Shown: piece by piece, positions 46,621 through 55,352 of the stretch
How the letters are laid out: every line of letters starts with the position of its first letter
How positions within the stretch are numbered: position 1 is the first letter of the stretch
NCBI GenBank assembly: GCA_035249985.1
Contig: DATFFP010000111.1
Span: 5,858 to 69,857 of the forward strand
Origin: JAICNG01 sp035249985
GTDB lineage: Bacteria; Gemmatimonadota; Gemmatimonadetes; Gemmatimonadales; Gemmatimonadaceae
DNA: 64,000 nucleotides
Reading direction: 5' to 3'
Translations under genes and position numbers: made by a program
Notes under the pieces: model-generated
Database searches by the model: none
What the model saw: only the letters and a program-made list of their open reading frames with translations
What the model was told of the DNA's origin: nothing

Positions 46621-47565
46621 ATGCGAGGCGGTACGAAACGGATGAGATCGCGCCGAGAATTTCTCCAGTCTTCTGCGCTTGCGCTGCTCGGGGCGGCATG
46701 CGCGAGCGCGCCGCGCGTCCCCGCCCTCGCGCGCCGACTCCCGCTCGGCTTTTCCACCCTCGGCTGCCCCACATGGAGCCTGGCGCAAATCCTCGACTTT
46801 GCCGAGAAGAATGGATTCACGGCGATCGAGCTTCGCGGGCTTCAGGACACGGTCGACATCACCCGGCATCCTGATCTCGCGCCGGCCCGGCTCGCCGACG
46901 TCAAACAGCAGCTTGCCGATCGAGACCTGACGGTCATCTGCCTCGGCGCGTCGGCCCGGATGCACGACCTGGATGCCGCGCAGCTCGACGAAGCCGGGCG
47001 CTACATCGACCTCGCCCGTGCGCTCGGCACCCCGTATGTGCGCGTGTTCGGCGACCGGTACGTCGCCGGCGAGCCGCGCGAGGCGACGCGCGAGCGGATC
47101 GCGGCCAACCTTCGCAAGCTCGGGGAACGCGCGTCCAACCAGGGGGTCACGCTGCTCATCGAGTCGCACGGCGACTTCACCGACTCCCCGTCGCTGCTCG
47201 AGATCCTGCAGCGGGCCGCGTCGCCCGCGGTTGCGCTGCTCTGGGATGCGCATCACACGTTCGTCGCGTCCGGGGAGGCGCCGGCGGACACCGTTAGGCA
47301 GCTCGGACGATGGATTCGTCACACGCACCTCAAGGACTCGGTCGCGGCGGGCGCGGGGCGACGGTACGTGCTGACTGGCGCGGGGGCGGTTCCGGTGCGC
47401 CAGCAGGTCGAGGCGCTGGCGCAGACCGGATATCGCGGTTTCTACAGCTTCGAGTGGGAGAAGCGATGGCACCCCGAGATCGAGGAGCCGGAGATCGCGA
47501 TTCGGCACTACGCGGAGGTTGCGACCGAGTATCTGCGCGCGGCTGGCGTGAGGGCTGGGCCGTAG
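46621..47565 (+). CDS. Tat-exported sugar phosphate isomerase/epimerase, intact copy
   Basis: 314 residues; a second ATG at 46642 is also possible. Tat signal MRSRREFLQSSALALLGAAC is followed by a xylose-isomerase-like TIM barrel: LGCPTWSLAQILDFAEKNGF, LLIESHGDFTDSP, LLWDAHHTFVASGEAP and IRHTHLKDSV supply the Glu, Asp and His ligands for a metal. About four fifths of residues match the frameshifted copy at 17004. Unlike that copy it has no oxidoreductase next to it. Confidence 0.85.
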   Translation: MRGGTKRMRSRREFLQSSALALLGAACASAPRVPALARRLPLGFSTLGCPTWSLAQILDFAEKNGFTAIELRGLQDTVDITRHPDLAPARLADVKQQLADRDLTVICLGASARMHDLDAAQLDEAGRYIDLARALGTPYVRVFGDRYVAGEPREATRERIAANLRKLGERASNQGVTLLIESHGDFTDSPSLLEILQRAASPAVALLWDAHHTFVASGEAPADTVRQLGRWIRHTHLKDSVAAGAGRRYVLTGAGAVPVRQQVEALAQTGYRGFYSFEWEKRWHPEIEEPEIAIRHYAEVATEYLRAAGVRAGP

Positions 47566-47718
47566 CGCTCGAGAAGGGTGCAGAGCCGCGACAATCAGGA
47601 TCGCCGCGCTTTCGGCTGCGGACATTGACGAGCGGGGATATGGCAGAACTGCCATACCCCCCCTCCCAACCATCCCTCGCGGAAAAACCCGCTCGTCGCC
47701 GCGAAACTCGCCTGTCGG

Positions 47719-48777
47719 CTACCTCGTGGCGGTCAACGCGCCGAGCTCGTCCTGAATCGACTTCAGCGGACTGAACACGAACGTCGTGCTGCCACTTCCG
47801 CCCCACAGAATGCCGAGCAGCCTGGCGTTGTCACGGCCCCGGATCGAGAACACGCCGGAGCCGCTGTCTCCCCCGCCGACCACGGCTGCGCCGCCCGGGT
47901 CGCTCACGAACGTCTGGCAGAGCAGCACGGTGTTGGATCCGAAGACGCCGGTGTGCACACAGGTCCGCGTCACCTCACCCTGCGTCCACCCGGTCGTGCG
48001 TCCCACTTTGTTGACGACCATCCCGATCGGGAAGCTGGTCGTCTCAGTGTCCTGCGACGTGATCGTGAAGACGCCCGCGACGTTGAGATCACCATTGTTC
48101 GGTCCGCTGGTCCTCAGGATCTCACCCTGAATCGAGGGCACCTCGCTCGCATACAGCGCTCGGGAGGCGTCGCTGTAGCGGCACTTCGCGCCTAACGGGC
48201 ACACGCCGCCGCGGAAGTACTCCGGATCGTCGGCCTCGGTGGCGATGACGGTCGGATCGACGCTGCTCAGCGGCTGGAAATATTGCGTCCCTTCGACGCC
48301 TCCCTGTTTCTGGGTACAGTGGGAATTGGTGATGAAGGATCGGCCGCCGCCGTGCGAGACGTTGAAGCCCATGGTGCAAACGTACAGGAAGAAATGGATC
48401 TGGCTGCCGGCCTGTGTTGGACGGAAGCGGTCGCGCAATGTCGCCATCGCATGAATGGGCGGCGTCACCTCGACGGAATAGTCGGCCCTTGGGATACCGA
48501 GGCGAGCGAGCGTCGCTCGCACCTCGTCAATGGCGCTGGCGTCTTCGACGCCGAACACCAGCTTGCCGGCCTTCTCGTCGTTGTCGGCGAACACGGTACG
48601 CGGGAGGGCGAGCACCGCCGCCGCGGCGGGGTTGAACCACGCGCCGAGACGATCCTGACCTCCCTGCACCGCGGGGCTGGCGTCGGGAGACGGGGCAGTC
48701 GGGATGGAGTCAGCGCACGCGAGGGCGCCCGCAAGGGACGCGAACACGGAAAATCGCTGCAGAGTATGTCTGATCAT
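47719..48777 (-). CDS. Trypsin-like (S1) serine protease, lipoprotein
   Basis: 352 residues from the ATG at 48777 (GAGGTG just upstream). The N-terminus is a lipoprotein signal with Cys in ALACADS. Catalytic His is in FITNSHCTQ and catalytic Ser in GGGDSGSGVFS, the chymotrypsin-fold arrangement; the Asp lies between them and is harder to place. Several cysteine pairs (CPLGAKC, CVHTG, LLCQTF) probably form disulfides. The last 18 codons recur as a fragment at 18983-19035. Confidence 0.82.
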   Translation of the reverse strand: MIRHTLQRFSVFASLAGALACADSIPTAPSPDASPAVQGGQDRLGAWFNPAAAAVLALPRTVFADNDEKAGKLVFGVEDASAIDEVRATLARLGIPRADYSVEVTPPIHAMATLRDRFRPTQAGSQIHFFLYVCTMGFNVSHGGGRSFITNSHCTQKQGGVEGTQYFQPLSSVDPTVIATEADDPEYFRGGVCPLGAKCRYSDASRALYASEVPSIQGEILRTSGPNNGDLNVAGVFTITSQDTETTSFPIGMVVNKVGRTTGWTQGEVTRTCVHTGVFGSNTVLLCQTFVSDPGGAAVVGGGDSGSGVFSIRGRDNARLLGILWGGSGSTTFVFSPLKSIQDELGALTATR

Positions 48778-48915
48778 GAGCACCTCGCTGCGGCGTTTGG
48801 GCGTGAGCCCCTGGCGTACGATGGAGTCCGGAGGGGGCCGGCAATCATTGGTCGTTGACCTGCGTCCGTCAAGGCGGTGGCAGTCAGGGGTGCCATCGGT
48901 CACCTCGAGGCGCAT

Positions 48916-50316
48916 ATTGTGGATGCCGCTTCCCGGAAGGCCGTTGTGGCACAGGTCGTCGCGGCCCTGCTCCTCATTGTCTGCGCGGTGGCCGACGCGC
49001 AGGTGGTCACCGAATCGCCCGCACCCTTCGACAGTGCGGGACGAATCATGACGATCACGCCGCCACTCGCGGCGCGCATCGCCCTCTCACCCGACGTGTG
49101 GCCAATCACCGGAGACTACGAGGAAGCGCGGCTGTACTCGTCCAGCGCCGGCGGCTACGTCCTCGCCATTCACCGCCGCGGCGGCACGATCGAGCGTCAC
49201 ATCCTTGCTCCCGGCACTCGTGAGGCACTGCGGGCCGCGGTGTCGCGCGGGATGGCGGTCGCCGGCAGGCCCGTCACCGAGGAGCGACCGGAGCTGATCT
49301 CCGAGCCGGCACGCGGAGCGTTCGTCAGGAATCAGATGCTGATCGCCGCCCTGATCTATGGCCCCGCGGCCGCGACGTTCCCGGAGGATGGCAGCGAGCG
49401 CACCGCGGCGTACCTGCTGGTCACGGGCGGAACCTTCTTCGCCATCATGGCGGCGTCGCAGAACCTCCCGGTGACGCGGGCGCAGAATCACCTCGCCACG
49501 GACGGCGCGTATCGCGGCGCGTTCATGGCCCGCGGTCTCGCGTTCGCATTCGACATGGACGAGGACGATTCCGAGGCCTGGGCAGCCAGCGCGCTCCTGG
49601 GTGGAATCGCCGGAAGCATCGCCGGCTTCCGGCTCGGCCGCGGATATACCGACAGTGAGGCGCGGGCGGCGACGTTCGGCTCGACGACGCTCGGCGGAAC
49701 CACCGCGGGCATTCTGGGAGCGTTGGGTGCCTTCGACGGAGACGAAAGCACCGAGCGCGCCGCCGCCGCCGGAGTCATTGCCGCAGCCCTGCTCGGCTAT
49801 CCGTTAGGCGTGCGATACCCGCGGCGTACCGCGTACCGCGTGACCGCCGGCGATGTGATGACGCTGCTGCCGGCAGGGTTGATCGGGGCTGGCCTCCTCG
49901 CGATTCCGCTCACGGACAGTGACCGCGATCGCGCCCTCGCCGGGCTCGTCACCGCAGGCTATCTGACCGGCGTGTTCGTCGGCGATCGGGTGCTCGTCAG
50001 GCGGTACGACTTCACGGAAAGCGAGGCGCGACTCGCACAGCTCGGTACCCTCGCGGGCGGACTGATGGGGCTCGGCGTGTCGGCGACCGGCGGGGCGAGC
50101 GAGAGAACCGTGCTCGGACTCGTGGCTGTTGCCAGTTTCGCCGGGCTGGCGCTCACAGTCGCCATCATCGACCCGGAACCGGCGCGCGCAGGAACCGGCA
50201 TGGGGCGTCACCCCCCGGGGCAACGCGAGGCGCGTGTCGAGTTCGATCCGATGTCGGTCGCGCTCGCGCTGGCGCGAACGCCGGGACGTCACGCACTCCT
50301 TCGGATCCGATTCTGA
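48916..50316 (+). CDS. Exported protein with repeated glycine-zipper helices
   Basis: About 466 residues from a GTG at 48916 (a GTG at 48877 is also open). Signal-like start (VVAQVVAALLLIVCAVADAQ). An N-terminal domain of about 100 residues precedes eight or so hydrophobic Gly/Ala-rich spans. Two halves look alike: RLGRGYTDSEARAATFGSTT and RRYDFTESEARLAQLGTLAG, each followed by glycine-rich helices. Function unknown. Divergent from the trypsin-like gene. Confidence 0.65.
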   Translation: MVDAASRKAVVAQVVAALLLIVCAVADAQVVTESPAPFDSAGRIMTITPPLAARIALSPDVWPITGDYEEARLYSSSAGGYVLAIHRRGGTIERHILAPGTREALRAAVSRGMAVAGRPVTEERPELISEPARGAFVRNQMLIAALIYGPAAATFPEDGSERTAAYLLVTGGTFFAIMAASQNLPVTRAQNHLATDGAYRGAFMARGLAFAFDMDEDDSEAWAASALLGGIAGSIAGFRLGRGYTDSEARAATFGSTTLGGTTAGILGALGAFDGDESTERAAAAGVIAAALLGYPLGVRYPRRTAYRVTAGDVMTLLPAGLIGAGLLAIPLTDSDRDRALAGLVTAGYLTGVFVGDRVLVRRYDFTESEARLAQLGTLAGGLMGLGVSATGGASERTVLGLVAVASFAGLALTVAIIDPEPARAGTGMGRHPPGQREARVEFDPMSVALALARTPGRHALLRIRF

Positions 50317-50322
50317 CGGCAC

Positions 50323-50335
50323 GAACGGCAACACC
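50323..50335 (+). repeat. Single arm of the 12384 hairpin
   Basis: GAACGGCAACACC, identical to the left arm at 12384-12396, here directly after the stop of the membrane protein gene and without its complementary arm. Confidence 0.5.
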
Positions 50336-50533
50336 AGCGCCCCGCTAGAGCTCGGAGCTCGCTCCCTTCCCTGCGAGAAGATCGCTACCCGCCGCCCACG
50401 CACGCACGTGGCTGCGGACCGGGAGCCAGTCGCTGCACGAGCGATTTCCGCCTCGCGCATCGCCGCACCTGTCGGACCACCGCTTGCGACAGGCCCCCTC
50501 TGCGTCTTTCACGCTCAGCCGCAGGAGGTTTCA

Positions 50534-51466
50534 ATGAGACAACGAACCCATGGAAATCACCATCGCTGGTCCAATGTCGCCGTCGCGGCCGCGCTCGTGG
50601 CCCTGACGGCCGCCTGCGCCTCGCGCACGTCGACGGAGATGGAGCTCGGTGAGGTGGTCGCCGAGCCGGTGATGACGACCACGGCGTCGGACATCGCCAG
50701 CACACCGCAACGGTACGTCGGAAAGGTGGTTACGGTCAGCGGAGAGGTAAACCGGGTCTTCGGCCCGCGGTGGTTCAGCATCGGCGGAGAGGAATTCGGC
50801 GGCCGCGAGATTCTCGTGCTCGGCAATAGCACGATGCCCGGCCTTCTCGACAACCTCGCCGATTCCGGGAAGGTCATGAACGACATCGTGATGGTGACCG
50901 GCATCGTGCGCAGCTTCGAGGAGGATGTGCTCGAGCGCGAGGTCGGTGGTGGGCTCGATCTCGATGGCGACGTCTTCGATCCCTACGATGCCAATCCCGT
51001 GATCGTCATGACGGACCTCGATGTCACGCCGCGCGTCGACGTGATGCCGGTCGTGACGGTGCCCGTCCCCGTGCTGCCGATCGTCGACGAGCTCGTCATC
51101 ATCGATGCGCCTGACCGCATGCCGCTCCTGGGGCGCAGTGTCGCCCTCTTCAACGTGAAGGTCCAGCGGAAGATCGGCGACCGCGCGTTCTGGGTCGGAT
51201 CGACGTGGGATCGGCGACTGCTCGTCGTCATCGATTCGGCAACGGCATCACGCTTGGCCGAGCCTGGCACCGCCGACATTCGCGCGGGGAAGGAAGTCTC
51301 GGTCGCCGGAGTGCTGCAGCGCGTCCCACAGAACCTCGCCGACGTGAGAATGAAGTGGGGGCTGAGCGCCAGCGAAGAAAATCTCGTCAGCCGTGAGGGC
51401 GTCTACCTCTCGGCGAATGCGCTGGTGACCGACGCGCCCCACAAAAGCTCGGCAGCCAGGAGGTAG
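50534..51466 (+). CDS. Lipoprotein with paired OB-like domains
   Basis: 310 residues; AGGAGG precedes the ATG. Signal and lipobox end at LTAACAS. Two similar beta domains follow: QRYVGKVVTVSGEVNRVFGPRWFSIGG near the start and RSVALFNVKVQRKIGDRAFWVG later, both ending in a strand that specifies VTG or VAG. This is the pattern of OB-fold stress proteins, but no exact family can be named. Two bases before the next gene. Confidence 0.68.
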   Translation: MRQRTHGNHHRWSNVAVAAALVALTAACASRTSTEMELGEVVAEPVMTTTASDIASTPQRYVGKVVTVSGEVNRVFGPRWFSIGGEEFGGREILVLGNSTMPGLLDNLADSGKVMNDIVMVTGIVRSFEEDVLEREVGGGLDLDGDVFDPYDANPVIVMTDLDVTPRVDVMPVVTVPVPVLPIVDELVIIDAPDRMPLLGRSVALFNVKVQRKIGDRAFWVGSTWDRRLLVVIDSATASRLAEPGTADIRAGKEVSVAGVLQRVPQNLADVRMKWGLSASEENLVSREGVYLSANALVTDAPHKSSAARR

Positions 51467-51468
51467 CC

Positions 51469-52080
51469 ATGGCGGAGATTCATATCGAGAAAAAAGATCG
51501 CAGCCCATTGCCGGTGATCATCGCGGGCTTGGTGCTGCTGGCTCTAATCGCCTGGTGGTTCTTCAACGGGCGCGGAGTCGCTGGCGTCGCCACCGACACC
51601 GCCGACACCGGGGCGGTCCTCATGTCCACCGGCGACACCGATACCGAGCTGCCGACTGCCGTCGCGGTGTTCCTGCGATGGTCGGATGAGCGCATAACGC
51701 CCAGCGCGATGAACCCCGATCATTCGCATACGGCGACCGGCATCCGCAATCTGGCGGCGGCGCTGGAAGGGCTGGCGGCGAGAGCCGGTGTCGACATCGC
51801 CGCCGAGGCGAACACCATTCGCGCGCAAGCGGACACGCTGTGGGCGAACGCTGCGTCGACTCGTCACGCGGATGTCACGCGAAAGACGTTCGTGTCACTC
51901 AGCGGCCTCATGGGGGCCGTGCAGCAACGCCTGGCGCCCGCGCTCGAGGACGAGGTGGCGGAGGTGAAGCGCGCGGCGGAGTCGATCAGCGCCGACGAGG
52001 CGCTCCTCGACCAGCGTGACCGCGTTCAGGCATTCTTCGAGCGCTCGGCAACTGTCGTCAGGCAGCTATCGGAGACGTAA
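51469..52080 (+). CDS. Single-span membrane protein
   Basis: 203 residues: a basic N-terminus, one transmembrane span (VIIAGLVLLALIAWWFF) and a helical, polar C-terminal domain (about residues 90-200) likely in the periplasm. Function not recognised. Almost certainly co-transcribed with the lipoprotein gene just upstream. Confidence 0.65.
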   Translation: MAEIHIEKKDRSPLPVIIAGLVLLALIAWWFFNGRGVAGVATDTADTGAVLMSTGDTDTELPTAVAVFLRWSDERITPSAMNPDHSHTATGIRNLAAALEGLAARAGVDIAAEANTIRAQADTLWANAASTRHADVTRKTFVSLSGLMGAVQQRLAPALEDEVAEVKRAAESISADEALLDQRDRVQAFFERSATVVRQLSET

Positions 52081-52094
52081 CGGGTTGAACGGAG

Positions 52095-52913
52095 TCAGAT
52101 GCGCCAGCCTACGACCTTCTCGAGGTTGGCGCGTCGGCTCCGGCTCATGGTCACCTGCGTGCCGTCGCGCAGCGTGAGCACGTGAGTCCCGCGAAAGTAG
52201 GGTTGAAGCGTCTGAACCCGATCGATATTGACGATGGCCGAACGGTGCACGCGGACGAAGCGTCGCGGGTCGAGGCGCTTCTCGAGATGCCGCATGGTTT
52301 GGCGAATCAGATAGCTGCGCCCACCCACGTGCAACCTGGCGTAGTAGTCGTCGGCCTCGATCCAATCGATGTCGTCCGTGCGCAGAAAGACCGAGCCCTT
52401 TGCCGTCCGGACCATCACACGGTCGAGGTAGCGCTCGTCGGCCGGCAGGTCGGCGCTCGTCGTCGCGGTGTGGTCCGCGGACCTCGACGACGGCTCAGCG
52501 GACAGCAGCTCTACCAGTTGAGGTGAGATCTCGCCGATACGACGCTGGCGTACCTGCTCCTTTGCGCGATGGAGCGCTTCCGCGAAGCGTTCGTCGCTGA
52601 ACGGTTTCAGGAGATAATCGAGCGCGTTGACCTCGAAGGCCCGGAGCGCGTGCTCGTCATAGGCCGTGACGAAGATGACGAGCGGCATCGCGCTGGCCTG
52701 TACCGCGGCGAGCGCGCCGAAGCCATCCAGCTCGGGCATGTGCACGTCGAGAAAGACCAGCTCGGGACGGGCATCGTGAATGAGTGCGACTGCCTCGCGA
52801 CCGGTGCGTGCCTCCCCCACCACGACGATGTCCGCGTCCTTCGTCAGAAGCTCACGAATGCCGTCTCGTGCATCGGGCTCGTCATCGACGATTGCGGTGC
52901 GGATCGGTTGCAT
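52095..52913 (-). CDS. LytTR-family response regulator
   Basis: 272 residues. Receiver domain with VDDEPD, Asp56 in LVFLDVHMPELDG and LKPFSDERF. The C-terminal LytTR DNA-binding domain shows IDWIEADDYYARLHVGGRSY and FVRVHRSAIVNIDRV. It follows the sensor kinase gene by 14 bases and forms a LytS/LytR-type pair with it. Confidence 0.9.
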   Translation of the reverse strand: MQPIRTAIVDDEPDARDGIRELLTKDADIVVVGEARTGREAVALIHDARPELVFLDVHMPELDGFGALAAVQASAMPLVIFVTAYDEHALRAFEVNALDYLLKPFSDERFAEALHRAKEQVRQRRIGEISPQLVELLSAEPSSRSADHTATTSADLPADERYLDRVMVRTAKGSVFLRTDDIDWIEADDYYARLHVGGRSYLIRQTMRHLEKRLDPRRFVRVHRSAIVNIDRVQTLQPYFRGTHVLTLRDGTQVTMSRSRRANLEKVVGWRI

Positions 52914-52927
52914 GTCCGTAAGTTCCC

Positions 52928-54184
52928 TCAGTCTCGCCTTGTCGTGCGAAAAGGAAGCTCGATGGTCGCGACCGTTCCACTCTCCGGGGCGCTGCGGACC
53001 TCGAGCGCGTGCGCGTCGCCATAGAGTCGCTCCAGACGTTCGCGCGTGTTCGCCAGCCCGATTCCACGGGCGCTCGCGGGATCCCATCCCTCCGGAAGTC
53101 CCGAGCCATTGTCGTGCACTTCGATGACGAGAACGTCACCCTTGCGTTGGCAGCGGATCTCGACGTGGCCGCCCCGGCTCCCCGGAGCGATGCCGTGCCG
53201 CACCGCGTTCTCGACGAGCGGCTGCAGCATGAGAGTCGGAACGAGCGCGTCCCGCGCCTCGGCGGTCGCGACGATGCTCGCCGTCAGGCGGTCGCGAAAT
53301 CGTAACCGCTCGATGCTCAAATAGTGTTCCACCACGGCGAGCTCGTCGTGCAGTGACATCTCGAGCGACCGATTGCCGGCGAGCACCTTCCGGAGAAGCT
53401 CACTCAAGCTCAAGACGCCCCGGAGGGCATCGTCGTTTGCCCCGCGCCGCACGAGCATGGCGACGGTGTTCAGGGCATTGAAGAGGAAATGCGGATTCAG
53501 CTGTGCCTGCAACGCTTCGAGGCGAGCGTGCGCGAGCTGCCCCTCCAGCTCCGCCGCCCGCAACGAGCGATCGTGCGCCTGCTGCGCATCACGATAGAGT
53601 CGAGCGTTGTCGATGGCGAGCGCGATGCGCGCACCGATGAGCTCGATGTACGTGAGGGCGTGCAGGTCGTAGCGCCGGCCGGACTCCGCTGCACCGAGAA
53701 CGAGAACGCCAAAAAACTCGTTATGTGCGAGCAGCGGAACGAGGGCGAGGGACACCGGACTGAGCGCCAGCGCGATCCGCAGGGCCCCGGCATCCTCGAA
53801 GAGGAGCTCGGCCTCTTCGCGCGTCGGCGGCTCGACGACGAGCGGGAGCCGGCTCCCCGCCACCCGCGCGATGGCGCTGTGGGCATCGAATGGATCGGGA
53901 CGGTAACACGTCGCGAGCTCCTCGAGCAGAGCCGCTTTCGCCCGGTCGACGTGCGCCGATGCCGCCTGAACGAATCCTCCACCGGCGTCGCGGAGATAGA
54001 TGATGCTGTAATCGGCGAGCGCGGGCACGACGAGCCGCGTCGCCTCACGGAGTATGGCGTCCAGGGCGCCGGAGCCGGAGAGAAGTCGTGCGGCCTCCAC
54101 CAGCAACTGCTCCTCGTGGGTTCGCCACATGTCACTCTCCGACTCGCGCGTCTCGGCGCAAACGTCGTGACCGTGTTCGCTCAT
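52928..54184 (-). CDS. LytS-type sensor kinase with GAF domain
   Basis: 418 residues from the ATG at 54184, which has GGAGG upstream. A GAF domain (about residues 25-190) replaces the usual membrane spans, so the kinase is cytoplasmic. The His_kinase motif LQAQLNPHFLFNALNTVAML and the ATPase motifs LVENAVRHGI and DNGSGLPEGW are intact. It should phosphorylate the LytTR regulator in the same operon. Confidence 0.88.
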   Translation of the reverse strand: MSEHGHDVCAETRESESDMWRTHEEQLLVEAARLLSGSGALDAILREATRLVVPALADYSIIYLRDAGGGFVQAASAHVDRAKAALLEELATCYRPDPFDAHSAIARVAGSRLPLVVEPPTREEAELLFEDAGALRIALALSPVSLALVPLLAHNEFFGVLVLGAAESGRRYDLHALTYIELIGARIALAIDNARLYRDAQQAHDRSLRAAELEGQLAHARLEALQAQLNPHFLFNALNTVAMLVRRGANDDALRGVLSLSELLRKVLAGNRSLEMSLHDELAVVEHYLSIERLRFRDRLTASIVATAEARDALVPTLMLQPLVENAVRHGIAPGSRGGHVEIRCQRKGDVLVIEVHDNGSGLPEGWDPASARGIGLANTRERLERLYGDAHALEVRSAPESGTVATIELPFRTTRRD

Positions 54185-54383
54185 GACACCTCCGCGCAGC
54201 GAAAGCTGTACCCGTCCGTCGGAGACCACTCCGGCGCGCCGCCATCGGCGCCTCGGTCCCTTCAGGAATGGCGTAAGTCGCTGCACCCACCTGCTCGTCA
54301 CTGCAGGGGTCGCTGATGGGCGACGTAGAGGGCCTACATTTCTCGGAGTGCGTCGCCATCGACTCTCGCACTGGAGGCCTACC

Positions 54384-54899
54384 ATGCGCAACGATACCAC
54401 AAGGGATATCTCGAGCTATCAGCTCGCACGGCTCGACGAGCTCGACGACTTCACGATCGCCGAAGGCGATCCGGACCCCCGTGGCTGGGATGTCCAGGCA
54501 GCCGACGGCCGCACGGTCGGCAAGGTGGACACGCTCATCGCCGACATCGGCGCGATGAAGGTGCGGTATCTCGACGTGGAGCTGGATGACAAGGCGCTCG
54601 GGCTCGAGGAGCCACGCCACGTCCTCATTCCCATCGGGGGCGCGATGCTCGATGAGAAGGAGGATGCTGTCTACATCGGCAAGCTGCCAAGTACGCAGCT
54701 CCGGACGCTGCCGGCGTACCAGCATACGAAGCTGACACGGCCAGAGGAGCAGTTCTACCGTCACCGGTTCGACGCGTCGTACACACCGCCCGCGAAGGTG
54801 GAAGCGGATTTCTATGCGCACGAGCACTTCGATGACAGCCGCTTCTTCGGGAAGCGCCGCCGCGATGACAAGGCGAGTTATCTCACGCGCACGCGGTAG
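54384..54899 (+). CDS. PRC-barrel domain protein
   Basis: 171 residues from an ATG with TGGAGG before it. The PRC barrel is visible as DVQAADGRTVGKVDTLIADI then VRYLDVELDD and HVLIPIGGAML. A His/Tyr-rich tail follows. Such proteins are often stress- or photosynthesis-related scaffolds; no cofactor site is visible. Its end overlaps the lipoprotein gene by 35 bases. Confidence 0.8.
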   Translation: MRNDTTRDISSYQLARLDELDDFTIAEGDPDPRGWDVQAADGRTVGKVDTLIADIGAMKVRYLDVELDDKALGLEEPRHVLIPIGGAMLDEKEDAVYIGKLPSTQLRTLPAYQHTKLTRPEEQFYRHRFDASYTPPAKVEADFYAHEHFDDSRFFGKRRRDDKASYLTRTR

Positions 54900-55275
54900 A
54901 CGTCCGCGTCTGCTCCGTCTCACCCTCGGCGCCCTGATTCTGGGCGCCGTGACGGCGTGCGGCCCCTTCCGTCGGGGCGCCGGCCCCGAACCCGCAACGC
55001 TGATTTTCACCAACGGTTCGCTGGATCAGGCGACAGTCTACCTCGTCGGGCCGGGCCTCGACTTCACACGGCTCGGTACAGTCTTCCCCGGTCGGACCGA
55101 CACGCTCACGGTGTCCGCGGCGTTGGCAACACGAGGCACCCTGAATGTCGTGGCGCGCCTTTTGGCGACTTCTGGTCTGCCGCAGACCGGGCCCGTCACG
55201 ATTCGGTCGGGCGAGGAGTACGAGGTCAGGCTTCTGCCCACCTCGAGCCTCATGTCCTTCTTGCCGTCGGGTTGA
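54865..55275 (+). CDS. Small lipoprotein
   Basis: 136 residues from the ATG at 54865. Arg-rich n-region, hydrophobic core and lipobox (LGAVTAC). The mature part is a small beta domain (LIFTNGSLDQATVYLVGPG, LNVVARLL). Function unknown. Overlaps the PRC gene in another frame, so it depends on that transcript. Confidence 0.65.
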   Translation: MTRRVISRARGRRPRLLRLTLGALILGAVTACGPFRRGAGPEPATLIFTNGSLDQATVYLVGPGLDFTRLGTVFPGRTDTLTVSAALATRGTLNVVARLLATSGLPQTGPVTIRSGEEYEVRLLPTSSLMSFLPSG

Positions 55276-55352
55276 ACGCGAGCGTCGACATCTGACGAGC
55301 TCGCGGCCGCGACGGGGAGCCATCGCCGCCGCGGAAGTGTAAGTTTGGGCGC

